A stretch of DNA of 11,360 nt, taken from positions 1 to 11,360 of the forward strand of contig LNEX01000319.1 of the NCBI GenBank assembly GCA_001464165.1, written 5' to 3'. Position numbers and translations under genes: made by a program. Positions 1 to 6,781 of the stretch are shown one piece after another. The notes beneath the pieces are model-generated. The model was not told the origin of the DNA, did not search any database, and worked only from the letters and a program-made list of their open reading frames with translations. Each line of letters begins with the position of its first letter. Position 1 is the stretch's first letter. The DNA comes from a bacterium Ga0077546 (GTDB lineage Bacteria > Cyanobacteriota > Vampirovibrionia > Obscuribacterales > Obscuribacteraceae).

Positions 1-530
1 TGAAGTATTGGGATCCTTTTCTTCTTCACCTTCTTCCGGATAAACAATTTTGCCAGCACCCTCTGGAAACTTCTCGACAATGGCATCAAGCAAGTCGCCT
101 ACGCCACCGCTGCCTTGCATCGCAGACAACCCCATGGGCTCGCCTAAGCCGAGCTTGTAGAATTCCATGACGTTGTTATTGTCCTTCATGCTGTCAATTT
201 TGTTGACGGCAAGCAGAATCGGTTTCTTCACTTTTCGAATAATGTTGGCTACTTCTTCATCGGCTCCGGTCAGGCCTTGACGGCCATCAACGAGAAAAAC
301 AATAACGTCAGCTTGCACTAGCGCTTCTTGTACTTGGTCGAGGACAGCTCCGGCCATTACTGCATCAGTGTTGCCGTCTTCCCCTTGGATGCCGCCCGTA
401 TCTACAAGTAGAAACTCGCGACCATTCGAGAATCGTCAACGATGGCATACTTTGCCCCGATACAACGATTGAAGAAAGTTGATTTGCCAACGTTTGGACG
501 TCCGACGATTGCTACAACTGGTTTAGACAT
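1..530 (-). pseudogene. der: Ribosome biogenesis GTPase Der (EngA), N-terminal part, frameshifted and cut by the window edge
   Basis: Der is a tandem-GTPase protein needed for 50S ribosomal subunit maturation in the cytoplasm. The ATG at 530 opens with [18 protein letters not shown], the G1/P-loop at residues 10-18, and runs to AIVDD. The frame then meets a stop at 402-404. The next frame, from about position 432 leftward, continues the protein: [13 protein letters not shown] (G3), NKID (G4) and LSAMQGSG (G5), then an acidic linker that runs off the window at base 1. The second GTPase domain and KH-like domain lie outside. Compared with E. coli Der, about 13 residues are missing at the junction (430-434), including the PGxTRDR switch I/G2 segment. 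The reading frame needs 1 base modulo 3 restored, for example a 40-base loss. The gene lies 6 bases after the J-domain gene stop, so it is probably cotranscribed with it. Identity is certain; whether the break is real or an assembly error cannot be told here. Confidence 0.9.
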
Positions 531-536
531 GCTCTT

Positions 537-2732
537 CTATTTTTTGTCCGTATCTTTATCCGGACCCTGGCGCATGGTGAACGGTTTGCTTTGTGAATCC
601 CTAGCTTGGCTTGGTTGGCCGAACTTTTTACCCAGCTTAGGCGCCTGGGCTTCAATGTATTTGATCAAAGAGTCTTTGGCGAGATTGAGATAAACCGCAG
701 TTTCGGTATCTCCTCCCTGATCGGGGTGTACGCCTGGTGCAGTAATCTGCGCTTTCCAAGCCTCAATAACGACTTTAATGGTCAACTCATCGGCACGAAC
801 TCCGAGCATCATACAGTGCTTGCGAATATCAGCTGGTATGGGTGCTACTCTTGGCGTCGGTGCGCCGCCAGCTCCGGCTGCGGCCCCAGCGGATGCTGCA
901 CCGGGGTTCGGCGCTGACGTCTCGCCTGTTGGTGAAGTAGAAGTATTTGGCGGAGAAGATGTAGCCGGTGACTTGCCGCCAACAAATTTGTTGCGAGCGC
1001 CATGTCTCAGCGCCTCTAGGTCAATAGCTGCAGTGCCGGGATTCTCTTCTGCTGCGGCCTTGGCCGGATCAGGAGATGTGATGTCGCCGCTAGGAGGTTC
1101 TGCTTCTGAGGCATTGGCGGCATCTAGAAGCTGGTCTAGTGAATGCTGTTGCTGAGGATCATGATCTTGGGCTTGCTTGATTCTACTTTTGATCAAGTCT
1201 CGCAGGTCTTCTCCTGAAACCTTAGGCATGGCCGCTGTTTCACTTTGACTAATCATGTTGGCATTTGGTGCCGCTAGAACAACATCTTCAATTACTTCGA
1301 TTTTACTCAATTCGTCTATATCTTCCATTCCTTCGAATATGTCCAGCTGATCGAGATCAAGAATGTCTGGAACTTCTCCTTCTTGTGCTGGCAGAGCGTC
1401 GAGCTTGTCATAAGTGGCACTGTCTTTTCTGGCCGCGGCTGCCGTTTGCAATGAATCGAGGCTAGGGAAGTTCTCGCCTGTCAGGCCGCCATCGTACTGA
1501 TTGATAAAGTCTGGTTCGCCTAAGTCTGAAGCTCTGACGATCGGTTTACTTTGTGGCGCTCCCACGATTGGCTCTTCTGGTGGATCAAATGATATGTGGG
1601 GTAGCTTTGAGCCTGCTTTGGCGGGGGTGCTTCTGTTGTGGCTGGCGCTCTCTTGTGCACTCTCTGCTGATGCGTCAGCCCGTTCTTCTGTTATAGGTCG
1701 CTCTTGTGCCTGTTTCTCTACTATTTGCTTTTCTGCCACTTGCTTTCCTGCCACTTGTGTCTCTGTTGCAGGTACTTGTTGCTCCAATGGTGCTTGGTTT
1801 TCCTCTGGCTCACTGTTCAGCGGCTCAAAGTATAGATTTGTGTTTGGCCTACCGGCCACTGTGCTGTATTGATAAACCGTTTCAATTTGCTTCCAGCTCA
1901 AGGCGCCATAGATTTCTGAAACTGAGATTGGTGAACGATGGTCGCTCACCGCGTTATAGACCTTATCGTTATAGCCTGCCGCGTCTACAATAGCGAGAGC
2001 TGGTTCTGCTATAGATTCTTGCGCAGGAGATTCTTGCACAGGAGATTCTTGAACTTGAGCTGTCTGTGTCGGAGTTGATTCTGCTGCCGTGACTAATCCG
2101 TGCTGAGCTTCCGCAGCAATTCGTTGCTGATTGAGCGAATTCTTCAATTGGCTTTCTGTTGGCAAATCTTCATCTGTAATTGTCCCCGCCGCATCAGTTT
2201 TCTTTGTTTCTGGTTCGACCACTGGATGTTCGCCAGTTTTCGAGGCAGGCTTTTGCTGGGGTTTCTGCTCGCTTTCAAGACGCTGCTCTGATGGTAGCGA
2301 AGCTTGCTGTCGCCCCTCAGCTAGGCCTTTTTGGTAGCCGAGAGACCAAGAGTTTTGCAATTGTAGAGCTAAGGTTTCAGCCTCTTGCTCGAGTTCGACA
2401 ACACTGGCCTCGAGCTCCAAGACTCTTTCGGCTAGCTCCGAACCCCGGTCGTATAAATCTTGGTTGATAGAGGCTGCATTGTCTAGTTCGGCCTCAAGTT
2501 CTTTGCACCGACCAGCCAGAACAGCGTCATGACTGTATGTGCTGCCATCACCTCGAGCAGCCATAATTTTGTCCATGGCTGCTTTACTGCTGAAAACATC
2601 TTCTGGCTCAAGCTCGGCTGCGGCTGCTACCGAGTAAGGGTTGAGATCCCAGTCTTGGGTGCGTAGAGAGGCTATAGCCGTATCAATGGCTTGAAGAGAC
2701 TTTTCTTGATTTTTCTCAGTTTCCTTGGCCAT
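537..2732 (-). CDS. Large coiled-coil, low-complexity protein with C-terminal J-domain
   Basis: This is a 731-residue cytoplasmic protein with no signal peptide or membrane segment. Residues about 13-60 form a helical region with a DWDLNPYSVAAAAEL stretch that resembles the N-terminal DNA-binding helices of KfrA-like proteins; that resemblance is only suggestive. Residues about 75-127 are a heptad-rich coiled coil. Residues 140-630 are mostly Glu/Gln/Ser/Pro/Ala-rich and probably disordered. They include short tandem peptide repeats and one more ordered-looking island at about 254-302 (NDKVYNAVSDHRSPISVSEI onward). Residues 635-695 look like a J-domain: a helix with LGV, a second helix, H669-P670-D671 in GVHPDQGGD, then a third helix. 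In known J-proteins the HPD loop stimulates DnaK (Hsp70) ATPase, so a DnaK co-chaperone role is inferred, with unknown client. There is no Gly/Phe region or zinc centre, so it is not classical DnaJ. The start is the only plausible ATG; no Shine-Dalgarno precedes it. der follows 6 bases downstream. Confidence 0.85.
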   Translation of the reverse strand: MAKETEKNQEKSLQAIDTAIASLRTQDWDLNPYSVAAAAELEPEDVFSSKAAMDKIMAARGDGSTYSHDAVLAGRCKELEAELDNAASINQDLYDRGSELAERVLELEASVVELEQEAETLALQLQNSWSLGYQKGLAEGRQQASLPSEQRLESEQKPQQKPASKTGEHPVVEPETKKTDAAGTITDEDLPTESQLKNSLNQQRIAAEAQHGLVTAAESTPTQTAQVQESPVQESPAQESIAEPALAIVDAAGYNDKVYNAVSDHRSPISVSEIYGALSWKQIETVYQYSTVAGRPNTNLYFEPLNSEPEENQAPLEQQVPATETQVAGKQVAEKQIVEKQAQERPITEERADASAESAQESASHNRSTPAKAGSKLPHISFDPPEEPIVGAPQSKPIVRASDLGEPDFINQYDGGLTGENFPSLDSLQTAAAARKDSATYDKLDALPAQEGEVPDILDLDQLDIFEGMEDIDELSKIEVIEDVVLAAPNANMISQSETAAMPKVSGEDLRDLIKSRIKQAQDHDPQQQHSLDQLLDAANASEAEPPSGDITSPDPAKAAAEENPGTAAIDLEALRHGARNKFVGGKSPATSSPPNTSTSPTGETSAPNPGAASAGAAAGAGGAPTPRVAPIPADIRKHCMMLGVRADELTIKVVIEAWKAQITAPGVHPDQGGDTETAVYLNLAKDSLIKYIEAQAPKLGKKFGQPSQARDSQSKPFTMRQGPDKDTDKK
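1698..1775 (-). repeat. Degenerate 15-base tandem repeat inside the J-domain protein gene
   Basis: Imperfect copies of a unit like TTGCTTTCCTGCCAC (plus-strand sense) are visible; the clearest adjacent pair lies around 1726-1755. They encode a degenerate peptide repeat of the form QVAGK/QVAEK/QIVEK/QAQER (residues about 326-345). The period is a multiple of 3, so copy-number change keeps the frame. Confidence 0.6.
2013..2057 (-). repeat. Three tandem 15-base repeats inside the J-domain protein gene
   Basis: Three consecutive 15-mers read AGATTCTTGCGCAGG, AGATTCTTGCACAGG and AGATTCTTGAACTTG on the plus strand. The first two differ at one base and the third diverges at its end. They encode VQESP/VQESP/AQES-type pentapeptides in the disordered part of the protein. 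High similarity between the first two copies suggests recent slippage duplication. Confidence 0.8.
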
Positions 2733-2881
2733 CTGGTCGTTCTATTGTCTCGTGCTAAGTTCGTAGTAAAAGCGCTGGTCAAAGTGCCCTAATTTGGATA
2801 GATTACCGAGCCTTTTGATAGACTAGTCCCTACATTTTAGCCTGTTAAACAGTCCACTAAAAGGGAGTTTCTGTTTTTTAT
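2733..2881. promoter_or_regulatory. Divergent intergenic region between the J-domain gene and the acylphosphatase gene
   Basis: These 149 bases must hold start signals for both diverging genes. An 11-base dyad CTGTTAAACAG lies at 2842-2852. On the minus strand a -10-like TAAAAT (2834-2839) sits 17 bases from a poor -35 TTTTAG (2857-2862). On the plus strand TTGATA (about 2816-2821) resembles a -35 box but has only a weak partner. The region function follows from gene layout; the individual boxes are guesses from consensus matching. Confidence 0.35.
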
Positions 2882-3157
2882 ATGCTGCGCTGCCTTTGGT
2901 TGAGAATAACTGGTCGCGTTCAAGGCGTGTTTTATCGTCATAGTACTAAGCAGGAAGCTCAAGCTGACGGTACTGTGGAAGTGCTTGCAGCTGGTCCTGA
3001 GGCTGCTCTCAATCTCTTGATTGCCTGGTGTAAGCAAGGTCCGCCTTCGGCAATCGTTGATAGAGTCGAGGTCAAGTGGTTTGACCCAGAGCTTATTCGT
3101 GACGACAAATTTACTGAAGATGAAGTTAAATTCAATGATAAGTTTGAGATTCGTTAA
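2882..3157 (+). CDS. Acylphosphatase with internal deletion that removes the catalytic Asn loop
   Basis: Acylphosphatases hydrolyse carboxyl-phosphate bonds such as acetyl phosphate; they are small cytoplasmic enzymes of about 90-100 residues. Residues 11-19, GRVQGVFYR, are the signature phosphate-binding loop with the catalytic Arg (R19). Residues 30-58 (GTVEVLAAGPEAA, then WCKQGPPSA) match the second half, and VDRVEVKWF the following strand. Between R19 and GTV there are only 10 residues, where homologues have about 21. The missing part is the LGLxGWVRN segment containing the catalytic Asn; the join lies near 2962/2963. The frame is kept, so this is an in-frame loss of about 33 bases. Total length is still 91 because the C-terminus carries extra residues ending in FEIR. 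Catalysis should be lost if the sequence is right. An AGGGAG lies 14 bases before the ATG, rather far for a ribosome site. It is the only plus-strand gene here and converges on dnaX. Confidence 0.8.
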   Translation: MLRCLWLRITGRVQGVFYRHSTKQEAQADGTVEVLAAGPEAALNLLIAWCKQGPPSAIVDRVEVKWFDPELIRDDKFTEDEVKFNDKFEIR

Positions 3158-3170
3158 CGATATTGACAAG

Positions 3171-3203
3171 CGGCTGAGCTTTTGGGATTTTAGCTGGGTT
3201 TTT
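3171..3203 (+). terminator. Weak candidate terminator between convergent acylphosphatase and dnaX genes
   Basis: CGGCT (3171-3175) can pair with AGCTG (3192-3196) through five pairs including one G-U, with a 16-base loop, followed shortly by a run of five T at 3199-3203. The stem is short and the loop large, so this is tentative; placement just after the acylphosphatase stop is what makes it plausible. Confidence 0.25.
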
Positions 3204-5502
3204 AACCGATAAATCTTGAGCCAGGTCCTTCAAACAGTTTGTAGGCTTCTTTGACCATTAAAACTTCGTCGCTGCCGCGGGCGTTTGCTCCACTTCCGGC
3301 AAAATCGGGCGTTGGCTTGGCCGGTCCGCCTGACTGCCAAGCTCCTTCTTTACCTTTGTCTCTTGGCACCCACGGTTTTTTCTCGCCTTTAGCCTCTGGC
3401 TTTGAGGAAGACTTTGGTGGTGATTTCGGCTCGCTTTTGCTCTCAGCCTTAGGTTCCGGTCTAGAATCAGCCTTAGGCTCGGGTTTAGGTTCTGGTGCTG
3501 GCTCGGGACTAGAATGGGGCCGGAGTGTTTCTTCTCGATGTTGAGAAATCTGGTTGTTTACAGGGGGCTGTGCTTCAGCGGTATAGGGCCTGAAGGGTGC
3601 CGGGTCACTTGGCTCGTCGGCTGCACGAGAACTCGCACCGCTGCGGCCAGCCGTCTCGCTCTCTCGACCGCTCGCGGCACCGGCCGGCTGAGGGGCACGC
3701 ATGCCCACTTCTTCACCCATCACTTTGACTTTTACAAACATTTCTTTACCAGTCAAGGTTTTGATGGCAATTTTGATTTGGTCAATTTTGCGCTCTAGCA
3801 TGCTGACAAAGTGCTCTTTGCGCACGCCGATGACAAACTCGTCTTCCTTTAGTGAGAGGGCAAAGCCGTGTTGATTGAATATGCTAAAGGTCGGAATACT
3901 TTTCTGCTGCAGGTAATCCATTAGATTTGACCAGAATTCGTCGATGGCCTCTGAGCGAATGGGGAGAGCTACTGCCATCTCTCCACTGGCAACCGGTGCC
4001 TGCGCAGGTAGCGGACTCTCAATTTCATTGTCGTTGCCGCTGTCGGAGGACGCGGTATCTGCTTGGGCTGGCTGAGTGGGGGAGGGTGATTGGTGAGTTT
4101 GAACTGTTGCTGCCGGAGCCTGGGCCTGATTCTGGGTCGAAGCCTGAACCTGATTCGGAGCGGGAGCCGGTATAGGCGTGGGGGCAGGTGGTGCGGCTGA
4201 TACTGGCCGTGGTGCTGCACTGCCAGTAGTGGCGTTATTGTGCCCTGGCTGCGGTGCTGCATGCTGGTGAGGCGCTGGAGTATAGCTACCCCCAGCCAGA
4301 GCACTTTCTAGCTGTTGAACACGCGCTGATAACTCTCGCACCATGAGAATATCGTGGCGGTGGCATAGTGCTAGTAGGCCTACTTCAAGAGTGAGAGCCG
4401 GTTGGGTGGAGCGGCGCAAATTTTGTTCAAGGCGGTCGAGCTGTTCGACCATCTGAGTAAGTTCCGCTCCTTCGAAGGCAGGGGCTAATTTAATGACTTG
4501 TTCTATATAGTTTTGCGTGCCAGTTATTAGCTGATTAATTAGCGGTATACCATTGCTTTCATTATTCATTTGGCCGTCATGGGAGCCTTTTTGGCCGCCA
4601 AGGTGAAGGGCCTTCGCCATATTGAGGAAGTGCTTCGACAATTCAAGTGCCACTAAGGACGGTTCTCTACCTTGGCTCAATAAGCTGTGAAGAGCGCTCA
4701 AAACATTTGAACCATCTCGATCTCGAATACCTTCGCTGATTTGGATTAACACATCTTCGTCAATGGCTCCGAGAAGAGTGAGCAGGTCAACTATCGAAAC
4801 GGGCTTATCGGGAGAAGAGAGTAAGCTGGCTTGATCAAGGAGACCTAACGCGTCGCGCAAGCCGCCTCCCGAGCGTCTGGCGATGAGGTCTATAGCTTCG
4901 TCAAGAATTGAAATGTTTTCAATCTCGGCAATTTTTCGTAAATGCTGGGAAAGTTCTTTGTGGTTAGCAAGGCGAAACATTAGACGCTGACAACGGCTAA
5001 TAATAGTAGGAGGCACTTTGTGCTCTTCTGTGGTGGCTAATATAAAGATTACGTTGGGCGGAGGCTCTTCAATGGTTTTAAGCAGGGCATTGAAAGCTTC
5101 TTTTGTCAGCATGTGACATTCGTCTATTATGTAGAGCTTGAAACGCCCACCTTGGGCTACGAGTGGTGCTCTTTCGATGAGAACTCTGGCGTCGTCTACT
5201 GAATTGTTTGAGGCCGCGTCTATCTCTAAAACCGCTGGTGAATTGCCGCCTTTGATTTCAATGCACATAGTACAGGTCATGCAAGGCTCAGCCGTAGGGC
5301 CTTTTTCACAGTTCAGTGACTTCGCTAAAATACGGGCACTAGAGGTTTTTCCGCAGCCTCTGGGGCCGGTAAATAGATAGGCATGGGCAATGCGATCGTT
5401 GTCGATAGCATTGGTCAAGGTCTTGACCACCGACTGCTGACCCACGAGGTCGCCTAGTGCCTGCGGGCGGTGTTTGAGATAGAGAGGGAGATAGGACTTC
5501 AT
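3202..5502 (-). CDS. dnaX: DNA polymerase III subunit gamma/tau
   Basis: DnaX is the ATPase of the clamp loader that places the beta clamp on DNA, and the long (tau) form also tethers polymerase cores. The AAA+ core is complete: Walker A GPRGCGKT (46-53), four zinc-ligand cysteines C65, C74, C77 and C80, Walker B IIDECH (125-130), sensor 1 ATTE (156-159), arginine finger in SRCQR (169-173) and sensor 2 GGLRDAL (213-219). The clamp-loader collar follows to about residue 385. A Pro/Ala/Gln-rich linker (405-515) leads to a second folded domain (about 518-595, starting IDEFWSNLMDYL) as in tau C-terminal regions of cyanobacteria and Gram-positives. A Lys/Glu/Pro-rich tail then ends in a distinctive EVLMVKEAYKLFEGPGSRFIG-type segment (746-766). 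At 766 residues it is long for the family. No strong slippery heptamer for a gamma form was seen. It lies 76 bases after the adenine deaminase gene on the same strand; no Shine-Dalgarno is evident. Confidence 0.97.
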   Translation of the reverse strand: MKSYLPLYLKHRPQALGDLVGQQSVVKTLTNAIDNDRIAHAYLFTGPRGCGKTSSARILAKSLNCEKGPTAEPCMTCTMCIEIKGGNSPAVLEIDAASNNSVDDARVLIERAPLVAQGGRFKLYIIDECHMLTKEAFNALLKTIEEPPPNVIFILATTEEHKVPPTIISRCQRLMFRLANHKELSQHLRKIAEIENISILDEAIDLIARRSGGGLRDALGLLDQASLLSSPDKPVSIVDLLTLLGAIDEDVLIQISEGIRDRDGSNVLSALHSLLSQGREPSLVALELSKHFLNMAKALHLGGQKGSHDGQMNNESNGIPLINQLITGTQNYIEQVIKLAPAFEGAELTQMVEQLDRLEQNLRRSTQPALTLEVGLLALCHRHDILMVRELSARVQQLESALAGGSYTPAPHQHAAPQPGHNNATTGSAAPRPVSAAPPAPTPIPAPAPNQVQASTQNQAQAPAATVQTHQSPSPTQPAQADTASSDSGNDNEIESPLPAQAPVASGEMAVALPIRSEAIDEFWSNLMDYLQQKSIPTFSIFNQHGFALSLKEDEFVIGVRKEHFVSMLERKIDQIKIAIKTLTGKEMFVKVKVMGEEVGMRAPQPAGAASGRESETAGRSGASSRAADEPSDPAPFRPYTAEAQPPVNNQISQHREETLRPHSSPEPAPEPKPEPKADSRPEPKAESKSEPKSPPKSSSKPEAKGEKKPWVPRDKGKEGAWQSGGPAKPTPDFAGSGANARGSDEVLMVKEAYKLFEGPGSRFIG
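3388..3507 (-). repeat. Degenerate Pro-Glu-Pro-Lys repeat region in dnaX
   Basis: Residues 666-705 of DnaX are a run of short units such as PEPK, AESK and PPKS, encoded by imperfect repeats related to TCAGCCTTAGGCTCG on the plus strand. It is probably a disordered, highly charged spacer and a region prone to slippage. Confidence 0.6.
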
Positions 5503-5578
5503 GTTATTTTCACTGTAGATTCTTCATTCTAGCGCTTTATTATCCGCTCCATAACTTCGTTGGCTTCTCAAACTATTA
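5503..5578 (-). promoter_or_regulatory. Short spacer before dnaX with a possible -10 element
   Basis: The 76-base spacer between the adenine deaminase stop and the dnaX start contains a -10-like GATAAT on the minus strand (5539-5544). A TTGAGA further upstream is about 21 bases away, too far for a standard pair. dnaX may be read through from the deaminase gene, have its own weak promoter, or both. Confidence 0.2.
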
Positions 5579-6559
5579 TTAGACTACGCTTTTTTCTAAT
5601 TGGCTTAAATACTGGGCCTTTTCGCTGGCATCGATGAAGGCCGCATTAATAGAGTTGCGGCAGAGTTGAATTTCTTCTGCTTTGCTCAATTTAAGTGCAG
5701 CCCTCACAGCGGCAAAATTATCTTCGATATAGCCGCCAAAACAAGCCGGATCGTCTGAATTAACTGTGGCATTGAGCCCAAGGTCTAACATCTTTTTGAT
5801 GTTGTGTTGGGCCATGCTTGGAAAAACTTTCAGTTTGACATTTGAAAGCGGGCAAACTGTCAGTGGAATGGCCTGATCGCACAGAGTTTCCACCAACTTG
5901 CTGTCTTCCAGGCTCCGTACACCGTGATCTATGCGCGAAACTTTGAGTAAATTGATTGCTTGCCAAACATATTCGGGGGGGCCCTCTTCGCCTGCGTGGG
6001 CGACCGTTATAAAACCTTCAGCTCTAGCCTTGTCAAATACAGTTCTAAATTTTGATGGTGGATTGCCAACTTCAGCTGAATCAAGGCCAACGGCGACAAA
6101 CTTATCACCGTGAGCCAGAGAAAGATCAAAGACTTCCATCGCCGACTCAGCACTGAGATCGCGTAAGAAACACATAATTAGTGAGCTTGAGAGCCCATGA
6201 GCTTGCTTCGACTGCCGTACTGCTTGGTCTAGTCCGTTGATTACTACTTCAAAGGGGATGCCTCTGGCCAAATGTGCTTGTGGATCAAAGAACAATTCTG
6301 TATGAACGACTCCTTGGGCACTGGCTTTAGCGAAATAGGCCATGGCTAGATCAAAAAAGTCTTGCTCCGTTTTGAGAACGTTCATACCAGCGTAATACAG
6401 ATTGAGAAATGACTGTAAGTCGGAAAATTGATAGGCGCTTCTCAGAGTTTCTACATTGGGGTACGGAACGGTGACCTTGTTGCGTTCGGCAATGGCAAAA
6501 ATTAACTCGGGCTCGAAAGTACCCTCAATGTGAACGTGTAATTCGGCTTTTGGCAGCAT
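5579..6559 (-). CDS. Adenine deaminase-type member of the adenosine/adenine deaminase family
   Basis: The family uses a zinc-activated water to deaminate a purine amino group. This protein best fits the Aah1-like subgroup that converts adenine to hypoxanthine and ammonia (purine salvage), in the cytoplasm. All metal and catalytic positions are present: H8 and H10 in [10 protein letters not shown]188 with E191 in AHAGEEGP, H212 in DHGVR, and D269-D270 in NSDDP. Subgroup-like signatures are FFDPQ (90-94), MCFLRDLS (129-136), [14 protein letters not shown] (158-171) and [10 protein letters not shown] (234-243). Length, 326 residues, is normal and the gene looks intact. The ATG at 6559 places the HxH motif at the usual distance from the N-terminus; no Shine-Dalgarno is visible. 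The gene precedes dnaX by 76 bases. Assignment to adenine rather than adenosine rests on recalled subgroup motifs, not on a tree. Confidence 0.88.
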   Translation of the reverse strand: MLPKAELHVHIEGTFEPELIFAIAERNKVTVPYPNVETLRSAYQFSDLQSFLNLYYAGMNVLKTEQDFFDLAMAYFAKASAQGVVHTELFFDPQAHLARGIPFEVVINGLDQAVRQSKQAHGLSSSLIMCFLRDLSAESAMEVFDLSLAHGDKFVAVGLDSAEVGNPPSKFRTVFDKARAEGFITVAHAGEEGPPEYVWQAINLLKVSRIDHGVRSLEDSKLVETLCDQAIPLTVCPLSNVKLKVFPSMAQHNIKKMLDLGLNATVNSDDPACFGGYIEDNFAAVRAALKLSKAEEIQLCRNSINAAFIDASEKAQYLSQLEKSVV

Positions 6560-6781
6560 TATTAGTCTTTAAGCCCTTGGGAGTTAGATATTAAATACTA
6601 GTTCAAGAGTTCGTTTGGGCGTTTTTTGCTGCTCAGGACGATTAAGCAATAGCGCTGTCTAAATCATACGCGAAACCACCCGATCTTCCTCGGCATGCTT
6701 AACTACAGCTTCTGTTTTGCTGGCTGCTTGACATTTGCTCGAGCTAACATGTGCCCAAGCTATTGTCAGCATTTGGTCATT
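6560..6781. other. Intergenic spacer between the exported-protein gene and the adenine deaminase gene
   Basis: These 222 bases contain no recognisable RNA gene or strong terminator. A 37-codon minus-strand reading frame (6659-6772, ATG to TAG) starts 9 bases after the exported-protein stop; its peptide, rich in Ala, Ser, Lys and Glu, is not recognised and is too short to support. On the minus strand an AT-rich stretch with TATTTAAT lies about 30 bases before the deaminase start and may be part of its promoter. Confidence 0.4.

Noticed and set aside
778..1155. 125-codon plus-strand frame opposite the J-domain gene
   Set aside because: Ala/Gly/Ser-rich shadow of the low-complexity minus-strand coding region; no start signal.
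2837..3169. 110-codon minus-strand frame opposite the acylphosphatase
   Set aside because: It is antisense to a clearly recognisable protein and its translation has no family-like motifs.
3376..3381. A6 run on the coding strand of dnaX as a site for programmed frameshifting to a gamma form
   Set aside because: It lies near the 3' end, the preceding base is G so the heptamer is not a good slippery site, and a shift there would alter only the last few dozen residues.
3969..4304. 111-codon minus-strand frame inside dnaX in another frame
   Set aside because: It is an Arg/Pro/Leu-rich shadow of the low-complexity linker; composition follows the dnaX repeat codons.
6659..6772. 37-codon minus-strand small ORF just after the exported-protein gene
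   Set aside because: Position is suggestive, but there is no ribosome site, no recognisable motif, and the length is expected by chance.
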